From assembly GCA_944323995.1 (NCBI GenBank), contig CALUUN010000001.1, forward strand, positions 124,001-188,000: DNA of 64,000 nt, read 5' to 3'. Of the stretch, positions 17,773 to 26,551 are shown piece by piece. Source of the DNA: Candidatus Gastranaerophilales bacterium (GTDB lineage: Bacteria > Cyanobacteriota > Vampirovibrionia > Gastranaerophilales > Gastranaerophilaceae). Within the stretch, counting starts at the first letter, position 1. The number at the start of each line of letters is the position of its first letter. A program made the translations under genes and the position numbers. Below the pieces are notes generated by a model. That model was not told the DNA's origin. It saw only the letters and a list, made by a program, of their open reading frames with translations, and did no database searches.

Positions 17773-17940
17773 ATGAATCTGCACGAAGAATGTTTATTAA
17801 GATATTTAAAATACCCTGATGATTTATCATATTCGACCGAAATATTAAAATTAAACAATTATATACTTGAAAAACGTTTTTTAATGAAAAATTTTGTTGC
17901 CAAATCTATGACAATCAGCTATACTGATGATATAAAATAG
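17773..17940 (+). CDS. Small hypothetical protein (55 aa)
   Basis: Frame MNLHEECLLRYLKYPDDLSY... ending in SYTDDIK, stopping 9 nt before the diguanylate-cyclase gene. A weak AGGA precedes the ATG. The peptide is charged and helical with no signal sequence. The context suggests co-transcription with the cyclase, but no family is recognised and it may be a non-coding leader. Confidence 0.4.
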   Translation: MNLHEECLLRYLKYPDDLSYSTEILKLNNYILEKRFLMKNFVAKSMTISYTDDIK

Positions 17941-17949
17941 GTTTGGGAC

Positions 17950-19728
17950 ATGCTGAAAAAAATCTTATATACACTCTGGATAGCAGTGTTTCTGCTATTT
18001 ATAATCTATACGGCAAAGAGTACAAATTTTAATACTTTTCTTGACGCGGTTGAAAACAAAACCTTTGATTTGCGGCAGAGTGTCATTGTCAAATCCGAAT
18101 ATAAAAAAGCAAACAAGGATATTGTCATTATAGCTATAGATGACGCAAGCTACGAATATATTCTTGACAAATACGGAGAATGGCCGCTTCCGCGTGATAT
18201 GTACGCAAAACTGATAGATTACATTGAAGCACAGCATCCGAAAAGCATCGCATTTGATTTAATGTTTGTAAAATCAATCAAATCAAAACCCGGTGCGGAT
18301 CAAAAACTTGCCGACGCATTTAAAAAATATGATAATGTATACACCGCAATGAATCTGGATAACCAATCCGCAGAATTAAGAATACCCGCGGAACTTCCGG
18401 CGTCATTGAGCGTTAACGTAAAAAATTATTCACAGGACATTGATTTTGATTCACTTTCATTTTTGAACTGCAGAACAATACTTCCCGAAATAATAAACTC
18501 AACCGATAACATCGGTATGATAAACGTATCGCGCGCCGAAGACGGTATAATAAGGAAAATGCCGATATTCGTAAAATATCAGGGCAAATACTATCCGCAG
18601 TTAGCTTTCAAACTCGGCATGGGCTTAATTCATGAAGACGAAGGCTACAATCCGCCGGAATTTATAATCGACAAAAATTCAAACCTGCTTTTGCATAACA
18701 GAAAAATATTTATAGACGAAGACGGAAGCGCCATCTTAAACTGGTACGGCCCCACCGGGACTTACCAGCAGATTCCGATGTACCGGCTAATCAGGGCTGT
18801 AGAAAACAAAGAGTCCGCACCGTACAATTTCAAAAACAAAATTGTTTATTTCGGAACAACCGCAGCGAGTCTTTTTGACATAAAAACCACACCGGTTGCA
18901 AAAGTTTATCCGGGAGTTGAAGTTCAGGCCACATACGTAAATAACCTTCTGGATAACAATTTTATCGCAAAAGTTGATAAATGGATTACGGTGCTTGCAG
19001 GTATAATATTGGCCGCAATAACGGGATATCTTGTAATAAATATTGCCTCGGCCGCAATTGTAACACTGTCATTTGTGTCCATGTATTCCGTATACATAAT
19101 GTTTGCCTATTTCATCATGAAATACCACAACCTGTGGATTGGAATTGTTTATCCTGTAATGCTCGGGATAATAATATTCATCTCGGCTTTTGTCGTAAAA
19201 TACATAATCAAATCACGCGACTTTGAGCAGCAGTATTTGCTTGCAACAACCGACGGGCTTACTGAACTGTATAACCACAGATATTTTCAGGAACAGATGA
19301 AAATGCAGGTTGAACAATCAAAACGTTATGAAACGCCGTTTTCATTGATAATTATTGACATTGACTTTTTCAAAAAATTCAACGACACATTCGGACATCA
19401 GGCGGGCGACGCTGTTTTAAGACAGGTTGCGCAGCTTTTAAAACAGAGTGTCCGTGCAACTGATATAGTATGCAGATACGGCGGAGAAGAAATGAGCATA
19501 ATTCTGCCCAACACTTCCAAGGAAATTTCCGTTTCAACAGCGGAAAAAATCTGTAAAAGGGTTGCGGCAAAACGTTTCAGACTGAATAACTATCAGGAAA
19601 GTAACGTTACGATAAGCCTCGGGGTGTCAAGTTTCCCGCAAGACGGTCAAACCCCGTCCGAAATTATTGACGCTGCGGACAAAAGGTTATATCAATCCAA
19701 AAACAACGGCAGAAATCAGGTAAATTAA
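17950..19728 (+). CDS. CHASE2-GGDEF diguanylate cyclase
   Basis: Membrane sensor making c-di-GMP. Layout: N-terminal TM (about residues 6-23), an extracytoplasmic CHASE2 domain (DIVIIAIDDASYEYI, GEWPLPRDMYAKLI, KSIAFDLMFVKS, IVYFGTTAASLFD), three TM helices (about 345-420), then a GGDEF domain from about 435. The active-site loop reads RYGGEEMSIILP, so GGEEM stands for GGDEF (Glu for Asp is common; final Met is unusual). A product-inhibition I-site RATD sits upstream. Activity is likely but not certain. c-di-GMP often controls pili and adhesion, relevant to the prepilins here. Confidence 0.88.
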   Translation: MLKKILYTLWIAVFLLFIIYTAKSTNFNTFLDAVENKTFDLRQSVIVKSEYKKANKDIVIIAIDDASYEYILDKYGEWPLPRDMYAKLIDYIEAQHPKSIAFDLMFVKSIKSKPGADQKLADAFKKYDNVYTAMNLDNQSAELRIPAELPASLSVNVKNYSQDIDFDSLSFLNCRTILPEIINSTDNIGMINVSRAEDGIIRKMPIFVKYQGKYYPQLAFKLGMGLIHEDEGYNPPEFIIDKNSNLLLHNRKIFIDEDGSAILNWYGPTGTYQQIPMYRLIRAVENKESAPYNFKNKIVYFGTTAASLFDIKTTPVAKVYPGVEVQATYVNNLLDNNFIAKVDKWITVLAGIILAAITGYLVINIASAAIVTLSFVSMYSVYIMFAYFIMKYHNLWIGIVYPVMLGIIIFISAFVVKYIIKSRDFEQQYLLATTDGLTELYNHRYFQEQMKMQVEQSKRYETPFSLIIIDIDFFKKFNDTFGHQAGDAVLRQVAQLLKQSVRATDIVCRYGGEEMSIILPNTSKEISVSTAEKICKRVAAKRFRLNNYQESNVTISLGVSSFPQDGQTPSEIIDAADKRLYQSKNNGRNQVN

Positions 19729-19742
19729 GAAAAGAGGTTTTT

Positions 19743-20429
19743 ATGAAAATCAAAATACTTTCAGCACTTTTAGCAATAATTTTTGCGGCACAAATTACAT
19801 TTGCGGCACCTTTTAACGCGAACGCAAAAACCAAAAGAATACCTGCCGGCACAAAATTTGAAATGAAACTTTTGACACCGGTTTCGACAATAACCAGCAC
19901 TGAAGGCGCTGAGTTTTCGGCGATGCTCATAACTGATCAGACATCGGATTCGGATGTAATTCTTCCGATGGGTTCGGTAGTACGCGGAACAATCAGCAAA
20001 ATTGTTCCGTCAAAAAGAATGTCAAAAGGTGCAATTGTATATATGGACTTTGATCATATTGTAACCCCTAACGGCAGACAGCTTCCGCTGACATTAAACA
20101 TCGTCGGCAGAACAGATTTAACCTATGACGGCGGAATTACTACAACAAAAGGATACGGTGATGCCTTTAAGCAAACCTGCCAAAAATCCGGTGAAATTGC
20201 CCGCGAATCAACTCAATGGGGATTTGATGTCGGAGAAGATTACTGGGGCGGGTATATGCAGATTTTAACCGTTCCTGTCGGAATAATCGGCGCAGGTCTC
20301 GGAACTGCAGGATATTTCGTATATGACGTTATCGCCGATATGATAAGAAAAGGAAAAGACGTCGAACTCAGCAAGGGTACAATTCTTAACGTAATTCTTG
20401 TTGAGCCTATTGATGTTCCCGTGATATAA
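19743..20429 (+). CDS. Secreted protein of unknown function
   Basis: A 228-aa protein with a signal peptide (cleavage near ITFAA). The beta-rich body IPAGTKFEMKLLTPVSTI...VILPMGSVVRGTISKIVPSKR resembles the TrbI/VirB10-like fold often found in periplasmic proteins. A glycine-rich hydrophobic stretch (VPVGIIGAGLGTAGYFVYDV) could touch a membrane. It starts 14 nt after the cyclase gene and ends 3 nt before the TPR gene, so the three form an operon, possibly a c-di-GMP-linked envelope function. No precise role can be assigned. Confidence 0.65.
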   Translation: MKIKILSALLAIIFAAQITFAAPFNANAKTKRIPAGTKFEMKLLTPVSTITSTEGAEFSAMLITDQTSDSDVILPMGSVVRGTISKIVPSKRMSKGAIVYMDFDHIVTPNGRQLPLTLNIVGRTDLTYDGGITTTKGYGDAFKQTCQKSGEIARESTQWGFDVGEDYWGGYMQILTVPVGIIGAGLGTAGYFVYDVIADMIRKGKDVELSKGTILNVILVEPIDVPVI

Positions 20430-20432
20430 ATT

Positions 20433-21362
20433 ATGTCAAAACTCGATAAAATAGAAGAATTACAAAATATTTTAAAAGATGACCCTTCTAATTTCCAGAT
20501 CAGAAGGCAGCTTGCGGTGCTTTTGCTGGATACCGGATTTGCGGAAGAATCTTTGCAGCATTTTTTATATCTTTCACAGATTTTTAAAGAGGACAGCGGA
20601 ATTTTTTACAACCTCGGGATTGTATATGAAAAATTAAAAGAATACAAAAAAGCTGAAGAAGCCTACTTAAAAGCTATAGAATACTCACCGGAAGAAGTTG
20701 ATGCAGCGTATAACCTCGGGCTTGTTTATATTGAATTGAAAGAATACGACAAGGCAATTTACTTTTTTAACAGAGTTCTGGAAACCGATGAAAAGGATTC
20801 AAACTCTTACTTTAATATCGGAATAGCAAACTTTAAAAAAGGCGATCTTATAGAAGCGATGGACAACTTTCAACGCACGGTTGATTTAAACGATGACGAT
20901 ATTTACGCACACTTTTATATCGGCAACATATACAAAGAATTCGGCGATAATGATTCAGCAGCGGATGAATTTCGCAAAGTGCTTGCTATCTCACCGGATT
21001 ACAGCTGGGCATATTACAATCTCGGCGTAATTGATTATGAAGCAGGCAATATTCAAGGCGCGCTTGAAAATCTTGAAAACACAATTGACTTAAACCCTAA
21101 AGATGTTGACGCGTATAAAATTTATATAAAAATAATCGCAAAAACCGGCGATTTTCAAACCGCAAATGACCTTGTCAAAACCGCACTCAAAAACTGCGGC
21201 GCAAACGGAGATCTGTTTTACATTTACGCACAGATTAAAAAACACCTGAAAGATTACGACGCCTACGCAAATTATCTTAACAAAGCACTTGAAAACAATG
21301 ACACTTTATCTGTTGCCCCGAAAATTGTAAAGAATGAACTTGATAAATTTTTAGCACAATAA
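20433..21362 (+). CDS. Cytoplasmic TPR repeat protein
   Basis: 309 aa with about seven consecutive tetratricopeptide repeats (FYNLGIVYEKLKEYKKAEEA, AAYNLGLVYIELKEYDKAI, SYFNIGIANFKKGDLIEAM, AHFYIGNIYKEFGDNDSAA). No signal peptide, so it is a cytoplasmic scaffold or adaptor. It is closely linked to the secreted protein upstream; proS follows 51 nt later. Confidence 0.8.
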   Translation: MSKLDKIEELQNILKDDPSNFQIRRQLAVLLLDTGFAEESLQHFLYLSQIFKEDSGIFYNLGIVYEKLKEYKKAEEAYLKAIEYSPEEVDAAYNLGLVYIELKEYDKAIYFFNRVLETDEKDSNSYFNIGIANFKKGDLIEAMDNFQRTVDLNDDDIYAHFYIGNIYKEFGDNDSAADEFRKVLAISPDYSWAYYNLGVIDYEAGNIQGALENLENTIDLNPKDVDAYKIYIKIIAKTGDFQTANDLVKTALKNCGANGDLFYIYAQIKKHLKDYDAYANYLNKALENNDTLSVAPKIVKNELDKFLAQ

Positions 21363-21413
21363 TTTTCAGCATGGTAAAATAGGGTGAAATACAGATAACG
21401 AGGAAAAATTTTT

Positions 21414-23150
21414 ATGAAAATGTCAAAACTATTTGTGCAAACCCAGAGAGAATTTCCCTCTGATGCCGAGGTAATTTCTCATAAAATGCTTGCACGCGCG
21501 GGTTATATAAGAAAACTCACATCAGGCGTATACAACTTTTTGCCTTTAATGTGGAGAGTATTGAAAAAAATAGAAACCATAGTTCGCGAAGAAATGGATT
21601 CGGCAGGTGCACAGGAACTTTTAATGCCGTTTGTACAGCCAAAAGAACTCTGGGAAGAATCAGGCAGATGGGATGCCTACGGAAAAGAACTTATGCGGCT
21701 TAAAGACCGCCATGACAGAATTATGTGCCTCGGCCCGACGCATGAAGAAGTTATAACCTCAATTGCACGTGACGGATTAAAATCATACAAACAGCTTCCT
21801 GTTAATTTATACCAGATTCAGTCAAAATTTCGTGACGAAGTCAGACCCAGATACGGACTTTTGAGAGGCCGCGAATTTATAATGAAAGACGCTTACAGCT
21901 TTGATATTGACGAAGCGGGGCTGGACAGAGAATACGAAAATATGGCCCGTGCATACAAAAGAATTTTTGACCGCTGCGGACTTGCAACAAAAATGGTTCA
22001 ATCGGATTCCGGTGCAATCGGCGGCTCGGTTTCGCACGAATTTATGGTAATCACCGACACTGATGCAGGAGAAAATGATGTTTTCTATTGCAACGACTGT
22101 GATTACGCTGCAAATTCAAACCATGCGGTTTCAAAACTTGCAGATGCGGTCACTGACGGCAGTGAATACTTTAACAAAACTGAAATCCTCGACACCCCGG
22201 GAACACATTCTATAGAAGAATTGAGCGCATTTTTAAAAATACCTTCGACACTTATTTTAAAAACCCTCGTCTATATAGTTGACAAAAAACCTGTTCTTGC
22301 GCTCATACGCGGCGACAGAACGGTTGAAGAAACAAAATTACTGAATGCCGCAGGCGGAATAGAAATAAGAATTGCATCGGGTGCGGAAATAGAAGAATTA
22401 ATGCAAAATAACGGCTTCAGCGCAGTTCCGGGATTTATCGGGCCTAAGGGGCTTAAAAACATTCCGGTGATAATTGATGAAACCGTACGCGGCATGAAAA
22501 ATTTCGTTGTCGGAATAAATCAAACCGACAAACACATGGTTGGCGCAAATCTTGATGATCTCGGACTTAACGAATTAAATTACCGTGACATAAGACTTGT
22601 GGAAGCAGGAGACATCTGCCCCGAATGCGGCAGACCGCTTTTTGTAACAAAAGGAATAGAAGTCGGAAATATTTTCAAACTCGGAACAAAATATTCAAAA
22701 CCGATGAACGCGGTATTTACCGACGAAAACGGGCAGACACACCCTTACATAATGGGCTGCTACGGGATAGGAATTTCAAGAACGGCTGCTGCTGCTGTTG
22801 AAGCGCACTATGATGAGCACGGCATAAAATGGCCGCTTGCCATTGCGCCTTATCATGTTATCGTAATTCCGGTCAGCACAAACGACGAACTGCAAATGTC
22901 AACGGCGCAAAAAATCTATGAAGATTTGCAAAAAGCCGGTGTTGAAGTTGTTCTTGATGACCGTGACGAAAGAGCCGGCGTCAAATTCAAAGACGCTGAT
23001 TTAATCGGATTTCCTTACAGAATTACGGTCGGCAGAACAATAACCGACGGACTTGTTGAATATAAAGTCAGAGAAACCGGCGAGCTTACCACGGTTACTC
23101 CGGAAAAAGCCGTAAATGACATTATTGAAATCGTAAAAACCATAAAATAA
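21414..23150 (+). CDS. proS: Prolyl-tRNA synthetase
   Basis: Class II synthetase charging tRNA-Pro, bacterial type with an editing insertion. Motif 1 region (SGVYNFLPLMWRVLKKIE), motif 2 (FRDEVRPRYGLLRGREFIMKD), the YbaK-like INS editing domain (about residues 220-380, FLKIPSTLILKTLVYI) and motif 3 (GCYGIGISRTAAAAVE) precede the anticodon-binding domain (YHVIVIPVSTN). Length 578 aa is standard. It abuts the convergent gtrA stop to stop. Confidence 0.95.
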   Translation: MKMSKLFVQTQREFPSDAEVISHKMLARAGYIRKLTSGVYNFLPLMWRVLKKIETIVREEMDSAGAQELLMPFVQPKELWEESGRWDAYGKELMRLKDRHDRIMCLGPTHEEVITSIARDGLKSYKQLPVNLYQIQSKFRDEVRPRYGLLRGREFIMKDAYSFDIDEAGLDREYENMARAYKRIFDRCGLATKMVQSDSGAIGGSVSHEFMVITDTDAGENDVFYCNDCDYAANSNHAVSKLADAVTDGSEYFNKTEILDTPGTHSIEELSAFLKIPSTLILKTLVYIVDKKPVLALIRGDRTVEETKLLNAAGGIEIRIASGAEIEELMQNNGFSAVPGFIGPKGLKNIPVIIDETVRGMKNFVVGINQTDKHMVGANLDDLGLNELNYRDIRLVEAGDICPECGRPLFVTKGIEVGNIFKLGTKYSKPMNAVFTDENGQTHPYIMGCYGIGISRTAAAAVEAHYDEHGIKWPLAIAPYHVIVIPVSTNDELQMSTAQKIYEDLQKAGVEVVLDDRDERAGVKFKDADLIGFPYRITVGRTITDGLVEYKVRETGELTTVTPEKAVNDIIEIVKTIK

Positions 23151-23561
23151 TTATTTGTGCGGTTTAAACGCAAAATACTTAAACAAAATGTATGTAATCA
23201 CGGACACAAGTCCGATTGCAATAAATTGTGCCGCATATGTATTCATAAATTTTACCAGAACTTCAATAATAAGCACATTCAGCAAATATCCGACAAACCA
23301 GCTTGAACAGCACTTTATATATTCTTTAAAGTAATTACCTTTTGTGCGGAAAACAAAAATTTTCTGGTTAAAATAAGAAAATACCGACGAAATTGCCCAC
23401 TGCAAAGCAACGCAAATTTGATAATATTCTTCGCCTATAATAAACAATGCAAGGGCAAAGATAATATACGAAATTGCTGCATTACAGCTGCCGATAATCA
23501 AATATCTTATCTTGTCGTCAATTTTAAACCAGAAATCGTATAAGTCCCTGAATTTCATCAA
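23151..23561 (-). CDS. GtrA family membrane protein
   Basis: 136 aa with four predicted TM helices and the GtrA signature KIRYLIIGSCNAAISYIIF and QWAISSVFSYFNQKIFVFR. GtrA-like proteins are thought to help move or use polyprenyl-linked sugars for cell-surface glycosylation. Its ATG overlaps the gatD stop by 4 nt, suggesting translational coupling and a shared wall-related task. Confidence 0.85.
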   Translation of the reverse strand: MMKFRDLYDFWFKIDDKIRYLIIGSCNAAISYIIFALALFIIGEEYYQICVALQWAISSVFSYFNQKIFVFRTKGNYFKEYIKCCSSWFVGYLLNVLIIEVLVKFMNTYAAQFIAIGLVSVITYILFKYFAFKPHK

Positions 23562-24292
23562 TAAGCCTTGCCTACGAGTAAGTTGTGCGCATTTAATTCA
23601 ATTGTATCATCAAGTTTTGACAATTTAATTTTTTCACCGTAGCGTTTTTCAAGCGCAAGTTCAAGCAGATAATCCGCAAAATGCGGATTTTTCGGAAGAA
23701 AAGAGCCGTGCAGATAAGTACCGAAAACGTTCTTAAAATGCGCGCCTTCGGTTTTATCTTTGCCGTTGTTGCCGTTTCCTGTTGAAACGACGGCAAGCGG
23801 CTTTGTATCACCTTGCAAGAATGTAAGACCGCTGTGGTTTTCAAACCCGACAAGCGTAGAAGGTTTTACAAGTTCAGTTTCTGCTGTAACGTTACCGATA
23901 AATCTTTTTTTGCCGGCAACGGTATAAGCATCAAGCAATGAAACCCCGTTCAATCTTTCTTTGTCGTGCGGTTGATAATAATGTCCGAAAAGCTGATAGC
24001 CGCCGCAAATTCCAAGAAAAACAGCACCTTTATCGCGCAAATCGTGCAAATATTCTTTGTTTTTAAAAAGTTCTGCCGCAACTTCCGCCTGCTGCTTGTC
24101 CTGACCGCCGCCGATAAAATACAAATCACAGTCCTGAATTTTATCGCCTGAATTAATCTCGCAAAATTCGACCTGAATTCCGCGCCATTCACAACGTCGG
24201 ACAAGAGTAATCACATTGCCGATATCACCGTAAAGATTCAGCAATTTAGGATAAAAATGCGCTATGGAAATTTTTAAATTCTTCTCTTCCAT
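23558..24292 (-). CDS. gatD: Lipid II isoglutaminyl synthase, glutamine amidotransferase subunit
   Basis: Type 1 glutamine amidotransferase of the GatD/CobQ-like family. It supplies ammonia to MurT for amidating the D-Glu of lipid II. Visible are LNLYGDIGNVITLVRRCEWRG, DLYFIGGGQDKQQ, the nucleophile in FLGICGGYQLFG, GFENHSG and GTYLHGSFLPKNP with the catalytic His. 244 aa is standard. The usual partner murT is not adjacent. TATAAT lies 6 nt before the ATG with no SD, so the mRNA is probably leaderless. Confidence 0.88.
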   Translation of the reverse strand: MEEKNLKISIAHFYPKLLNLYGDIGNVITLVRRCEWRGIQVEFCEINSGDKIQDCDLYFIGGGQDKQQAEVAAELFKNKEYLHDLRDKGAVFLGICGGYQLFGHYYQPHDKERLNGVSLLDAYTVAGKKRFIGNVTAETELVKPSTLVGFENHSGLTFLQGDTKPLAVVSTGNGNNGKDKTEGAHFKNVFGTYLHGSFLPKNPHFADYLLELALEKRYGEKIKLSKLDDTIELNAHNLLVGKAY

Positions 24293-24426
24293 AGCTTAAT
24301 TATATAACAAAAAAAGCAGTTAAATTCTTTCGCCTTAATCAAAATTTCAGTGTTTTGTCGGATTAGTAAATTCGACAGGCAAGCGGCAGCTATGTTGCAA
24401 CTACAAGCGCCGCGAATCGACTTAAA

Positions 24427-25718
24427 TCAGAATATTTTTATGGGTTCTTTTATTTTCATCCGACAGTCATTTACAACTTCTTTGCATATATCGTCCTGAA
24501 CTGTTGTACCGCAGTATTTGACTGATTTTATATAACCTGTTTTGCAGGCGGCTGTTTTGTAGCCGCTATCTGTCAAAAGAAGTTTTATCTCTCGTCTGCT
24601 GCCCGTGAACACATCATACATGACGTTTACCTTTAACTGTTCACCCGATGGTGCGAAAGTTTCCGCCGGCAGTATTTTCCCTGATTTTAAAAGATAATAA
24701 GGAACCACATCATCATTCAGTTTTCCTTTGCCGGAATTTCCGTCGGTATCTATATAGATTAAAAAGCCCGAGCGGTCGTCTTCTTGTTCAGCATCCGATA
24801 ATATCTCAATATCCTCATAATCTGAGCCGATATATAATTTCAAGCCGTTTGCAAGTTCTATATGAGGCGTCAAATTCTTAAAATTACCGCCCGGTACTGC
24901 TGCTTGAACGGTTGCGACAGGCACACTGCAATCGCTTTTGTATTTATTAAAAGTCTGTTCCAATTTTTGGCAGAATAATGTCGTGTAATCTATTTCCTCA
25001 GGGGCGCCATCATCTATGCACACCGCCTGAGTGGTGGCGTAGACACGACCAAATTTGTACCAGACCGTGTAAGAGCCGCCGAATTCGCGGTGATATGCAT
25101 CGTTCTTGTCGTATTCCATACTCGACCACAGCCCAAACGCGGGACTGGGTGAGTTGATAAATCCCATCGATATTGCCATGTCGTTATCTCTTAGGCCATC
25201 AACTGATACTCCGTAGCTTGTACTTATGGTTGTGCCGGGGTACAAAACTCTTGCCAATTGGTCTAACTGTTGCTGACTAGGTAAAGTGCCCCCCATATCA
25301 TGGCATGCTTTTACTGCACCTGCCCAGTAGTCACTACCGTAGTAACATTCACTTATTCCGAGTTCTCCTTTTTGTGCTTCACAATCAGATAAACTCATTG
25401 CTGTTGGATAAAACGGAGCAGTGAAACATGTTCCGTCACTTAATTCAATTGCACAATCTGCCTCTTCATCTTCTTCTTCATCCTTAAAAAACCCCGGAAT
25501 AACATTTGCGGAAATATTCCGCATAAATTCATACCCCATATATTGTGATGCATAATCGACTTTTTTAAATTTCTTTATTGTAACCGGCAAAGTCACAACC
25601 ACGATAACCGCAATGATAACAAGGGCTGCGACCAGCTCAGCGACCGTAAACCCTTGCCTGGAGAGGGTTGTATAACGCCCCCCCCCGAGAAACCTGTAAT
25701 ACTCTCTATTCCAGCCAT
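24427..25718 (-). CDS. Prepilin A: phase-variable prepilin with C-type-lectin-like domain (OFF by frameshift)
   Basis: The ATG at 25718 has AAGGAGG 4 nt upstream and a strong promoter, but reading from it passes a G9 tract (25678-25686) and enters the wrong frame; G10 would join it to the pilin frame. The pilin part has QG|FTVAELVAALVIIAVIVVV (Gly/Phe cleavage site, Glu +5). Between Cys codons at about 25453 and 25020 lies a lectin-like domain (CAIELSDGTCFTAPFYPT, KACHDMGGTLPSQQQLDQL, LWSSMEY, AVCI) closely related to that of prepilin C. A further C-terminal domain contains IYIDTDGNSGKGKLNDD, as seen in other minor pilins. An alternative longer frame from 25770 bypasses the shift but lacks an SD and starts within the promoter. 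Likely a surface adhesin. Confidence 0.75.
25678..25686 (-). repeat. G9 homopolymer tract in prepilin A
   Basis: Nine consecutive C on the plus strand (G on the coding strand), 33 nt after the ATG and upstream of the prepilin motif. A candidate contingency tract: G10 or G7 restores the frame. Confidence 0.85.
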
Positions 25719-25741
25719 TCAGCCTCCTTCGTAACATGTTT

Positions 25742-25770
25742 ATTATATCAAATTTTGCAAAGTTATGCAA
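25742..25770 (-). promoter_or_regulatory. Promoter of prepilin A
   Basis: TTGCAT (25765-25770), 17-nt spacer, TATAAT (25742-25747) on the minus strand. It overlaps the divergent tatD promoter, so the two probably compete for RNA polymerase. Confidence 0.8.
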
Positions 25771-25782
25771 CCGTGTTATAAT
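25755..25782 (+). promoter_or_regulatory. Leaderless promoter of tatD
   Basis: TTGCAA (25755-25760), 16-nt spacer, TATAAT (25777-25782). The ATG of tatD follows after 7 nt, close to the expected transcription start. Confidence 0.8.
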
Positions 25783-25789
25783 TTTTTGT

Positions 25790-26551
25790 ATGAAAAATTA
25801 CCTGATTGATACACATGCCCACATAGATATGCTCGAAAATACGGAAAATGCAGTGCAAGAAGCCTATGATAACGGCGTAAAAAAAATAATTCTGCCCTGT
25901 GCATACCCCAAAGACATTAAAAAAATTTACGATATTGCCTTAACATACGGTAATGTTTACGCTCTTTTAGGTGTTCACCCCTCGGAAGCAAAAGACTGGA
26001 GCGACGATTTAGCCTGCGAAATAAAAGAACTTGCAAAACACCCGAAAATTAAAGGAATTGGCGAAATCGGACTAGATTATTACTGGGACAAGAGTTTCAA
26101 CGATATTCAAAAAGAGGTCTTTATAAAACAAATAAAACTTGCGAACGAGCTTAACCTCCCGATATGTGTTCATGACAGAGAAGCACACAAAGATACTTTT
26201 GATATATTATCAGAATTCAATCAAGGTTCAACCGTTGTAATGCACTGTTTCTCAGGCAGCGCAGAATTTGCAAAAGAATGCGTTAAAAAAGGCTGGTACC
26301 TTGCTCTCGGAGGTGTTGTAACATTTAAAAACGCCGTAAAAATGAAAGAAGTTGCCGCGGAAATACCGCTTGAAAACCTTTTGCTTGAAACCGACAGCCC
26401 GTATCTCACACCTGTTCCGTTCAGAGGAAAAGAAAACCGGCCGGCTTACGTGAAATATGTTGCCGAAGAAATCGCAAAAATCAGAAATCTGGATATTGAA
26501 TTTATAGCTCAAATAACCGCACAAAACGCAGAAAAGGTGTTTAATATATGA
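25790..26551 (+). CDS. tatD: TatD family metal-dependent hydrolase
   Basis: TIM-barrel metallo-DNase of the TatD/YcfH family. Metal ligands and motifs: IDTHAHID, GIGEIGLDYYWD, CVHDREAHKDT, VMHCFSGS and LLETDSPYLTPVPFRGKEN. The start at 25790 (MKNYLIDTHAH, 253 aa) is chosen because it begins 7 nt after a TATAAT; the in-frame ATG 25736 lies inside the promoter. The stop overlaps the tlyA start (ATGA), so the two are co-expressed. Confidence 0.93.
   Translation: MKNYLIDTHAHIDMLENTENAVQEAYDNGVKKIILPCAYPKDIKKIYDIALTYGNVYALLGVHPSEAKDWSDDLACEIKELAKHPKIKGIGEIGLDYYWDKSFNDIQKEVFIKQIKLANELNLPICVHDREAHKDTFDILSEFNQGSTVVMHCFSGSAEFAKECVKKGWYLALGGVVTFKNAVKMKEVAAEIPLENLLLETDSPYLTPVPFRGKENRPAYVKYVAEEIAKIRNLDIEFIAQITAQNAEKVFNI

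Noticed and set aside
25719-25770. Longer N-terminus for prepilin A starting at 25770 or 25737
   Set aside because: It is in frame with the pilin at G9, but it lies over the promoter (-35/-10) with no SD, and prepilins usually have short leaders.
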